A stretch of DNA of 10,340 bases. Source: JBFXAN01 sp050184225. Its GTDB lineage: Bacteria; Chloroflexota; Dehalococcoidia; CAUJGQ01. The notes beneath the pieces are model-generated. The model saw nothing but the letters and a program-made list of their open reading frames with translations. It had not been told where the DNA came from and did no database searches. Positions 1 through 6,249 of this stretch are shown here, piece after piece. A program made the translations under genes and the position numbers. The stretch is from assembly GCA_050184225.1 (NCBI GenBank), contig JBFXAN010000213.1, forward strand, positions 1 through 10,340, written 5' to 3'. The number at the start of each line of letters is the position of its first letter. Position 1 is the stretch's first letter.

Positions 1-17
1 TGGCGTCGGGGAGGTAA
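1..17 (+). other. Possible 3' end of an upstream gene
   Basis: One reading frame ends in TAA at 15-17, three bases before the GTG start of the next gene. The same three-base spacing recurs at the junctions near 9611 and 10315. Another frame stays open to a TGA at 31-33 and would overlap the next gene by 13 bases. With so few bases the choice cannot be settled. In siphovirus tail clusters the gene before a Dit-like gene is usually the tape measure, but nothing here shows that. Confidence 0.2.
8..15 (+). promoter_or_regulatory. Ribosome binding site for the large tail protein
   Basis: A strong Shine-Dalgarno stretch, GGGGAGGT, lies five bases before the GTG at 21. It supports that GTG as the true start even though it is not ATG. 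The next residues (LLLSVDDFVFEDHG) read directly into the Dit-like domain, with no room for a later start. Confidence 0.7.
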
Positions 18-20
18 CTG

Positions 21-3000
21 GTGCTTCTTCTGAGCGTCGACGACTTCGTGTTTGAGGATCACGGGATCGAACCCGCCCTTGTGACAAAGGAATCTGCCCA
101 TCTCAACTTTGGGTCAGATCGCCGCGCCGGTTCCTATGCCAGCGTGTTCTTTGGGTCATCGACGCAACCGGCGAGTTGGCAGGCCAAGATCAAAACCCCG
201 GATCAGGCGACGCGGGATGCGCTGATGGCCGTGCTGGCGGCGCCCAGCGAGGAACAGCTGCGGCTGGTCGCCGATCTCGAGGTCGAGGGCGTCGAGGGCG
301 AGAAACTGGTCACGATCGATGCCTCGGTCGGCAGCGTGCGCTGGCCCGGCAGCGGTTGGAACCTGGAGGTCACGTTCCAGAGTAACGATTCGATCTGGCT
401 GGGCCTGGAGACCGAGACGGCCAGCAAGACGTTCAGCAGCGCACTCGATCAGATCATGTACCTCCCCGCGCCGGGCAACGTGCCGACACAGCCGGTGATC
501 CGCATTACGCCCACGGAGCAACGATCCGCTACCACGGCGGCGGTGGGTTGGCAGTACCGGCAGCGGTGGATGATCGCCAATATGGGCGATGAGCCGCTGT
601 TCCGCTACCCGGTGCTGATCCCGCTGGGCGATACGACCGGCCTGACCACGGCCAAGGCGCTGGCATCTGGCGACGATCTGCGGGTGTGGCTGCACGGGTT
701 GGAGCAGGCGCGCACGCTGGTCGATTGGGACACGTCCGCGACCGGGGTGTGGGTGATCGTGCCGGCGCTGCCACCGGGCGCGGCGATCACCTATGAGATC
801 GTCTATGGCAACGCCAACGCCAACAGCGCGACCGCCGATGGCGTGGTGCTGGCAGGCAGCGACTTGCCGGCGTTCGACCTGGACGAGAGCACCAATTATC
901 AGCACTGCTACCTGACCGCCACCGATGTGATCAACGCCGGTAAGGGCCTGTGGCCGCTGAGCTCGCCGCTGGAAGGCGGCAGCGCGGACTATGGCGCGCC
1001 GGGCGCATGGCAACCGGCGCTGACGTTTGAGAACCCGAACAACACGGACGAGTACGTGCAGCCCAGGGCGCAGCGCATGGAGGATGCGGCGGGGCCGTGG
1101 TATCAGGCGAGGCTGTACGCGGCGCGGTGGCGCGGGCCGGGTTGGGACAACTTCGATCCCTACGCGGGGGCTGACCCTTACGACGGGGTGGTGCTGCATA
1201 ACCCGTTCGGCATCCGCGCGGTGCGCGCCGACAGCATCCGCTACCGCAACGATGCCTACGACAAGACGACCGTGACCACCACCGTGGGCAACACCACCGA
1301 GACGAGCGAGGTGCTGGCGCCGGCCGATCCGCCCTATACACGGGTCGCGGTGATTGGGCGCAACAGTGGCGGCGAGACCTGGCACGTGCTGCAGGAGTAC
1401 GCCAACACGACGATTGACCCGCTGAACCGGCTGTATCTGCAGGCAGTGAACGCCGCATCCATTTCACCCACGCCGGCGGCGGGGTGGGAGCAAACCGTCG
1501 GGGTGTCGCGGTACGCCGCTATCACGCAGCCCACGGTGGTAGGCGCGACACTCCTGGCGCGCAACAGCGCGCTGATCACCGACACGTTCGGCAGTTCGGG
1601 CAGTGGCACAGCGCCCAACTTCAACGGGCCGCATCAGGTGGCGGTCGATAGCAGTGGCAATGTTTATATTGCAGACACTGCCAACAACCGCGTGGTCAAA
1701 CTCAACAGCGACGGAGCTTACGTTTCCAGCTTCTCTGTCACCGCCGCGCGAGGCGTCGCGGTCGACAGTAGCGGCAACATCTACGTTAGCCAGAGCGGCG
1801 GGAAGGTTCTCAAATATAACAGTGCGTTTTCCTTGCAGTGGCAGACGACCGTCAATGACACATTTGGGCACATCGCCACTGATGGCACGTACGTGTTTGC
1901 TGTCTCTCGCACGATTTCCGTTATCTATCGCTTTGACGTGTCGGACGGGGACCAATCCGCGGTCTGGGGTTCGTTAGGGTCGGGGAACGGGCAGTTCACC
2001 AAGCCGGAGGGCATTGCCACCGACGGCACACACGTCTACGTGGGTGAGGACGATAACACGCGGGTGCAGAAGTTCGATGTCGATGGAAACTATGTCACTA
2101 AGTGGGGCAGCGCGGGCACCGGCGACGGGGAGTTCAGTGCCGCGAGTGGTGCCTGGGGCATCGCGCTCGATGCGAGCGGGAACGTCTGGGTAGCTGACTA
2201 TGGAAACAATCGCATCCAGCGCTTTTCCAACACTGGCACCTACCAGCGGTCGCGCACGATCACCAACCCGGTGGGGGTCGCGGCCCCGTCGGATGGCGTC
2301 ATCTGGGCCAGCAGTTACACCGGAGACCATCTCAAGCGATTTACCGACGTGGCGACCAGCACCGATGATGACATCCTGCTAGCGCAGTACGTGTACCCGC
2401 TGCCGCCGGGGGTGGCGTTCACGACCAGTGACACGGTGAAGGGGCAAATCCGGGCGAAGGAAATCGAGACGGCCGACGACGTGCGCGCGCAGACCGTCAT
2501 CCGGGTGATGACCGCCGACGGCACCGTACGGGCCACGTTGCTCAATTTCGACACCGCGTCGCTGAGTAGTGAGTTTGGGACGACGCTGACCAATCGCAAG
2601 TTCCCGCGCGGCGGCGCGGTCAACCTGGTGGCCAACTACACCAGCGTCGATGGCGACTATCTGGTGATCGAGTATGGAGCGCGCCAGCACTCCTCTGGTG
2701 CCATTGACTTGCAGATGTCGCTCGGCGTTTCGGGTGAGAGCGACTTGCCGGAGGACGAAACAGAGACCTCCGCTCTCAATCCGTGGATTGAGTTCAGCAC
2801 CGACCTCTCGGGCGATGGCTACGTGACCGACTCCCCGTCGTGGACGCCACCCAGCCCGGTCAAGCATTTCGGCGTGGCCTGCTGGCCATCAGACGTGGTG
2901 AGCATCCCCGAGGACAGTGAGAGCCGGGTATCGGTGGAGAGCACCGGCGACGTGACGGTGCACATCGCGGCGGAACCGCTGGTGATCACGCGCATCGAGG

Positions 3001-4415
3001 CCGAGACGGAAATCTATGAGCTGGCGACGGAGTTACGGATCGGCGGCGGAAACGCGGTGGGACCGTATCACACGCTGCTGATCGGCAATGCGCGCGGCCT
3101 GAGTGGCCCGGGCACGCCGCGGGCGGCGCTGGCGCTGGGCACGCGGGGGCTGGAGATCGACACGGAGCGGCACACGCACACGATCTGGGACGACACGTTC
3201 ACGACGCAGGCGGAGGCGCTGTCCACGCACACGGTTCGGGCCATGGCGGGATCGTTGCGCGAGGTGGACGCGGCCGACGTGCCGGCGCTGGAGCGCATCG
3301 CATTGACGGTGCCGAATAGCACCTTTGACAGCGACCTCACCGGCTGGGAACTGCATCAGGACGATGCGGACTGGACCTACGCCGTCACCTATGACGCGAC
3401 GGCGGGGGGCGAGACGGCGGGGTCGCTGGAGTTCGCGGTCACGGTGGCGGACGAATCGACGGTGCTCTACCGCTCCACCACCTATCACGCGGTGGCGACA
3501 GACGACAGCGTGGAGGTGACGTGCTGGTTGAGCCAGGACGCGGCGGGGTCGAGCTCACCGCGCGTCGGCGTGGCCTGGTACGACGCGAATCCGACGCTGA
3601 TTCAGACCGACCTGGACAGCATGAGCGCGGCGATCCTCAATCCGGGCGCGGAGCACACGCTGGTTTACGCCGGGACACCGCCAGCGGGGGTGACGCAGTT
3701 CCGGGTGGTGCTGGGCATCACGGCCGAGGATGACACCACGACCACCAAGTATTTCGACGACGTGACGGCCACGATCATCCGCCCGGTGCGCTATGACGGG
3801 GCGATCAGCAAGGTGACGGAGGAACAACGGTCCGCGCGCTGGCTACCCATCGCGCCGCCGCGGCGCACGGTGCCCAACGGCGATTTCGCCACGGACCTCA
3901 CCGGGTGGGCGCTGGAAGACGACGGCACCGGCATCACCTACGCGGCCACGCACGATGCGGCGGTGGGGGGCGTGGCCAACGGCTCGCTGAGCATCGACAT
4001 CACGGCCAACACGGGCAGCGACAGCGTCATCTACAGGACGACGGCCTTTTTCGCGGTGAATGGCGCGGAGCGGGTGGAGATGAGCGCCTGGTGCCTGACC
4101 GATGAGGCGGACCTGCATCCCCGCCTGGCGATCCTCTGGTACGGCGATGCCGACGACACGCTGCTGGCGACGTCGCTGGAGGATGACTGGCAGCCGGTGG
4201 CGGCGACGGAGTACGTGCGGAGTTTCGCGGCGATCGTGCCGCCGGGCATGACCCGCTTCCGGTTGGGTCTGGTGGCGGATACGGCGGTGAGCACGACGAC
4301 CGGCGAAGTGCACTTTGATGACATAAGGCTCAACGATGCGGACCTGTTTATCGCCGATGTGGCGATGAGCGAGATGGACGTGGCGGCGATCGTGCAGCCG
4401 AGGTGGACGCCGTGA
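21..4415 (+). CDS. Multidomain Dit-like tail protein with NHL propeller and two carbohydrate-binding-like domains
   Basis: Probable distal tail or receptor-contact protein of 1464 residues, far longer than a plain Dit protein. Residues 1-130 resemble Dit/minor tail N-terminal domains, closing on a beta strand (WNLEVTFQSNDSIW). Residues 176-270 look like a DUF2341-type beta domain (YRQRWMIANMG, then PPGAAITYEIVYGNA). Residues 520-776 hold about six NHL-like blades, with motifs such as VAVDSSGNVYIADTANNRVV and IALDASGNVWVADYGNNRIQ. Residues 785-930 match the product of the gene at 9615 (GARQH, DLPEDETET, WIEFS). Residues 1096-1254 and 1282-1438 are two related jelly-roll, CBM4/9-like domains, each starting VPN..F..DLTGW and ending near FDD. 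I do not recognise residues 290-520 and 935-1090. There is no signal peptide or membrane segment. It ends two bases from the convergent protease gene. The tail assignment is firmer than any binding specificity. Confidence 0.8.
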   Translation: MLLLSVDDFVFEDHGIEPALVTKESAHLNFGSDRRAGSYASVFFGSSTQPASWQAKIKTPDQATRDALMAVLAAPSEEQLRLVADLEVEGVEGEKLVTIDASVGSVRWPGSGWNLEVTFQSNDSIWLGLETETASKTFSSALDQIMYLPAPGNVPTQPVIRITPTEQRSATTAAVGWQYRQRWMIANMGDEPLFRYPVLIPLGDTTGLTTAKALASGDDLRVWLHGLEQARTLVDWDTSATGVWVIVPALPPGAAITYEIVYGNANANSATADGVVLAGSDLPAFDLDESTNYQHCYLTATDVINAGKGLWPLSSPLEGGSADYGAPGAWQPALTFENPNNTDEYVQPRAQRMEDAAGPWYQARLYAARWRGPGWDNFDPYAGADPYDGVVLHNPFGIRAVRADSIRYRNDAYDKTTVTTTVGNTTETSEVLAPADPPYTRVAVIGRNSGGETWHVLQEYANTTIDPLNRLYLQAVNAASISPTPAAGWEQTVGVSRYAAITQPTVVGATLLARNSALITDTFGSSGSGTAPNFNGPHQVAVDSSGNVYIADTANNRVVKLNSDGAYVSSFSVTAARGVAVDSSGNIYVSQSGGKVLKYNSAFSLQWQTTVNDTFGHIATDGTYVFAVSRTISVIYRFDVSDGDQSAVWGSLGSGNGQFTKPEGIATDGTHVYVGEDDNTRVQKFDVDGNYVTKWGSAGTGDGEFSAASGAWGIALDASGNVWVADYGNNRIQRFSNTGTYQRSRTITNPVGVAAPSDGVIWASSYTGDHLKRFTDVATSTDDDILLAQYVYPLPPGVAFTTSDTVKGQIRAKEIETADDVRAQTVIRVMTADGTVRATLLNFDTASLSSEFGTTLTNRKFPRGGAVNLVANYTSVDGDYLVIEYGARQHSSGAIDLQMSLGVSGESDLPEDETETSALNPWIEFSTDLSGDGYVTDSPSWTPPSPVKHFGVACWPSDVVSIPEDSESRVSVESTGDVTVHIAAEPLVITRIEAETEIYELATELRIGGGNAVGPYHTLLIGNARGLSGPGTPRAALALGTRGLEIDTERHTHTIWDDTFTTQAEALSTHTVRAMAGSLREVDAADVPALERIALTVPNSTFDSDLTGWELHQDDADWTYAVTYDATAGGETAGSLEFAVTVADESTVLYRSTTYHAVATDDSVEVTCWLSQDAAGSSSPRVGVAWYDANPTLIQTDLDSMSAAILNPGAEHTLVYAGTPPAGVTQFRVVLGITAEDDTTTTKYFDDVTATIIRPVRYDGAISKVTEEQRSARWLPIAPPRRTVPNGDFATDLTGWALEDDGTGITYAATHDAAVGGVANGSLSIDITANTGSDSVIYRTTAFFAVNGAERVEMSAWCLTDEADLHPRLAILWYGDADDTLLATSLEDDWQPVAATEYVRSFAAIVPPGMTRFRLGLVADTAVSTTTGEVHFDDIRLNDADLFIADVAMSEMDVAAIVQPRWTP
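1578..2348 (+). other. NHL-type beta-propeller segment of the tail protein, lower GC than its surroundings
   Basis: Encodes residues 520-776 of the large tail protein. I count six blade-like units, beginning near residues 535, 577, 615, 657, 710 and 750. The best units carry a hydrophobic-A-D-x-S-G-N-hydrophobic-Y/W-V/I core followed by a D..NNR turn; the third and sixth are degenerate. A hand count of 240 bases within it (1621-1680 and 1801-1980) gives about 53% GC, against about 70-72% for 2941-3000 and 3361-3420 in the same gene. This suggests a domain acquired later than its surroundings. Confidence 0.65.
2373..2816 (+). other. Domain shared with the small structural protein at 9615
   Basis: Encodes about residues 785-932 of the large tail protein. 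By eye it aligns with residues 61-200 of the protein at 9615 and its out-of-frame tail. Shared anchors in order are IRV with GTVRxTL, SE, a FP.GG turn, a DGD/DRD turn leading to V.E.GARQH, then DLPE(D/N)ETE and finally WIEFS.D. This is homology, not compositional similarity, and suggests a small beta-sandwich used as a free protein in one place and a built-in domain in the other. Confidence 0.65.
3306..4334 (+). repeat. Tandem pair of related jelly-roll (CBM4/9-like) domains
   Basis: Copy one covers about 3306-3782 and copy two about 3864-4334 in the large tail gene. Shared elements in order are VPN..F..DLTGW, a Y.(V/A)T(Y/H)DA stretch, GG...GSL, (V/I)(L/I)YR(S/T)T, a W(Y) strand (GVAWYD versus AILWYG), PPG(V/M)T(Q/R)FR and a closing FDD. 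They are diverged copies, so the duplication is old. Such modules in phage tails and glycosidases bind polysaccharide; the sugar cannot be told here. Confidence 0.65.
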
Positions 4416-4417
4416 TG

Positions 4418-5014
4418 TCAGCGACGTTTGCGCCCGATGAATGCCTGCCGAATCTGCTCGATGTCGTGCGGCCCGGGCGTGGTCTGCCAACCCCAGAAAC
4501 AGTCCGTCTCGGCGTAGGGCAGATCGAAATAGCCGTACCCGTACTCGTAGTGATCACCCAAACCCGTCAGCGCGTGCATGAACTCGTGGCAGAACGTGCG
4601 CGCAAACTCCGCGCCCTCCCCGCGGTCATGCCAGAACGGGGCCGATGGGCGACCGAGGCGATTGTCCGCCAGCCAGACGTTTCGGCCATCGGCCGAGGCG
4701 ATGCTGTCATTGTTGGGGTGGGCCTGAAACGAGCAGACCCGTATGGTGTGTTGCTTCTTGACCCGCGACAGCGCCCAACAGTCAATCGGTTCATTCATGC
4801 GCTTATAGAGCAACCTCGGCGTGTTTTTTGGCATGACCGCGGAGAATGCGGCGACAACGCGCTCCACGATGGGCGTCCATCCGGCATCGCTCGTGTAATC
4901 CTGCACGATGATCGTGCGCGGCGCTTTGCCCTTGCGGCGGCGGGCATCGGCCTCGCCGGGCAACACGCCAGCGGCCACGATCAGCAGCGTCAACAGGACC
5001 ACGACGACACGCAT
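4418..5014 (-). CDS. Secreted zincin-like metalloprotease (moron candidate)
   Basis: Predicted exported zinc endopeptidase of 198 residues. ATG at 5014 is chosen because GGAGGG lies seven bases ahead and the protein then opens with a Sec signal peptide (MRVVVVLLTLLIVAAGVLPG), cleaved probably after ADA near residue 24. The active site is HEFMH at residues 143-147, with Glu144 as the catalytic base, followed by ALTGLGDH. This resembles the matrixin-type HExxHxxGxxH, but one extra residue pushes the Gly and third ligand along; Asp154 or His155 could be the third ligand. Four cysteines (79, 94, 142, 172) in the mature part could form two disulfides, fitting a protein outside the cytoplasm. It is the only reverse-strand gene, lies between tail genes, and its GC is lower (about 57-63% in three 60-base lines against 77% in one line of the hub gene). 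Substrate unknown. Longer starts at 5029, 5038 or 5065 lack a good ribosome site. Confidence 0.75.
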   Translation of the reverse strand: MRVVVVLLTLLIVAAGVLPGEADARRRKGKAPRTIIVQDYTSDAGWTPIVERVVAAFSAVMPKNTPRLLYKRMNEPIDCWALSRVKKQHTIRVCSFQAHPNNDSIASADGRNVWLADNRLGRPSAPFWHDRGEGAEFARTFCHEFMHALTGLGDHYEYGYGYFDLPYAETDCFWGWQTTPGPHDIEQIRQAFIGRKRR

Positions 5015-5021
5015 CACAGCA

Positions 5022-5027
5022 CCCTCC
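5022..5027 (-). promoter_or_regulatory. Ribosome binding site for the metalloprotease
   Basis: On the reverse strand GGAGGG stands seven bases before the ATG at 5014. This selects that start over in-frame ATGs at 5038 and 5029, a GTG at 5017 and a TTG at 5065. It also places the hydrophobic signal peptide right at the N-terminus. Confidence 0.65.
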
Positions 5028-5079
5028 ATTGCCAGCATAACGTAGCCGCGCGCCGTTTGGTTCAAAGCGGGGTGGCACC

Positions 5080-6249
5080 ATGATCGAGGAAGCCGTCATC
5101 TCCGAGCCCGGGAACCTGGCGCCGGTGCGGGTGCCGATAGTCTCCGTGCAATGCGGCTGGGAGATCAATAACGCGGGGTCGTTCAGCGGATTTGCGCGTG
5201 AGGACGATCTGCGCGCGGTGGGGCTGGCGGGCGATATCAAGGGCTACTGGCTGACCTACGACACGGCGGCGGGGCCGTGGGGCGGCGTGATCACCGGGCA
5301 ACCGAGCACGGGTGGCGTGACCGAGATCGCGGCGGCGGGCTGGCTGGAACTGGTGCGGGGGCGGATCATCACGAACAGCATCATCGCCATGGGCGGTTCG
5401 GCGGGCGGTCTGGCGCGGCGGGCGCTCACGCTGGCCGGGGCCGGCAATCCCGCGTTTCTGCGCCTGGGCTCGATCGACGAGGGCGGCGGGCCGGTGGCGG
5501 TGGAACTGGTGGGCGACGTGGGCAGCGACATCCTGCCGCAGATCGCCGACGCCGGCGACGTGGAGTGGATCATCGACGCCGACCGCACGTTCCGCCTGGC
5601 GCGGCGGTTGGGTGAAGACAAGTCCATGACGGTGCGGCTGATCGAGGACCGGCATTTCACCAGCCCGCGCGTCAATGACGATCTGACCAGTGACGCGGCG
5701 GGGCAGGCGTGGCGCGTGCAGGGCGAGCTGTCGCGGGCGTTGGCGGCGTTCGGGCGGCCAAACGAGGGGAGCGATGGATCGCAATCGCCACTGGCGCCAA
5801 CCTGGGAACCACGGGGCAGCGTGCCGGGGCAGCCGTGGCAGAGCCTGCCGGAAGGGTTGCCGGTGGGGGCGACGGCGGCGCGGATCGGCTACCGCTCGGG
5901 GGCCGGGGTGGCGTGGCGCATCGCGCGGCAACGGTACGAGGTGGAGGCGGCGGGCGTGGCGTCATCCCCGGCCAGCAATGCCGCGCCGGCGCCGTGGTTG
6001 GGCTTGCGGCCGGGCGTGGGGGCGAATCATCCGGGCGTAGCGGGGCGGCGGCACATGCCCGCGCCGACCGTGCCCTGTGAACTGACGCTGGCCAACCGTG
6101 ATGGTTGCTGGGCCTGGTTCGACCTGGGCGATACGGTGCGCATCGAGTTGGGCAATGGGCGGAGTGGCCGGTTCCGCCCGCTGGTGCAGGCGTTGGACGT
6201 GGCCAGCGGGGCGCTGACCGTCTCGGGTGATCTGTTGAGGGACTGGTAA
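5080..6249 (+). CDS. Tail hub / Gp37-like (Tal N-terminal-like) protein
   Basis: Probable baseplate hub or tail-tip structural protein of 389 residues. The first 100 residues follow the layout of siphovirus hub proteins (ReqiPepy6 Gp37-like): an early aromatic strand (CGWEINNAGSFSGFAR), then GYWLTYDTAAGPWGGVITG, then a G.VTEIAAAGWLELVRGR strand. The middle has a winged section around DVEWIIDADRTFRLARR (160-176). The C-terminus has the usual closing barrel, WFDLGDTVRIEL followed by RFRPLVQALDV and LTVSGDLL. Residues 225-330 are rich in Gly, Ala and Pro and look like a flexible linker or variable insertion. No catalytic residues, signal peptide or lysin domain are visible, so it seems purely structural. 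A GGGGTGG stretch at 5069-5075 is the likely ribosome site for the ATG at 5080. Its stop overlaps the fibre start by one base (TAATG), implying coupled translation. Family is inferred by pattern, not by search. Confidence 0.65.
   Translation: MIEEAVISEPGNLAPVRVPIVSVQCGWEINNAGSFSGFAREDDLRAVGLAGDIKGYWLTYDTAAGPWGGVITGQPSTGGVTEIAAAGWLELVRGRIITNSIIAMGGSAGGLARRALTLAGAGNPAFLRLGSIDEGGGPVAVELVGDVGSDILPQIADAGDVEWIIDADRTFRLARRLGEDKSMTVRLIEDRHFTSPRVNDDLTSDAAGQAWRVQGELSRALAAFGRPNEGSDGSQSPLAPTWEPRGSVPGQPWQSLPEGLPVGATAARIGYRSGAGVAWRIARQRYEVEAAGVASSPASNAAPAPWLGLRPGVGANHPGVAGRRHMPAPTVPCELTLANRDGCWAWFDLGDTVRIELGNGRSGRFRPLVQALDVASGALTVSGDLLRDW

Noticed and set aside
156..1385. Reverse-strand open frame of 409 codons within the large tail gene
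   Set aside because: Its product is almost all Arg, Ala, His, Gly and Pro with no domain pattern, typical of an antisense frame in high-GC coding DNA.
4416..4417. Terminator between the convergent tail and protease genes
   Set aside because: The stop codons are only two bases apart and I saw no clear hairpin with a T-run around them. Any terminator would lie within coding sequence.
5015..5079. Possible promoter for the protease on the reverse strand (TTGAAC at 5065-5060, TATGCT at 5039-5034)
   Set aside because: The spacing is 20 bases, the -10 match is only partial, and the transcript would start at or inside the ribosome site. Too weak to list, though a promoter for this reversed gene must exist if it is expressed.
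4403..5083. Forward-strand open frame of 226 codons opposite the metalloprotease
   Set aside because: It overlaps the protease gene completely, has no recognisable domain or ribosome site, and is Arg/His-rich at the end as shadow frames are in GC-rich DNA. The reverse strand has a signal peptide, HEFMH and a strong ribosome site.
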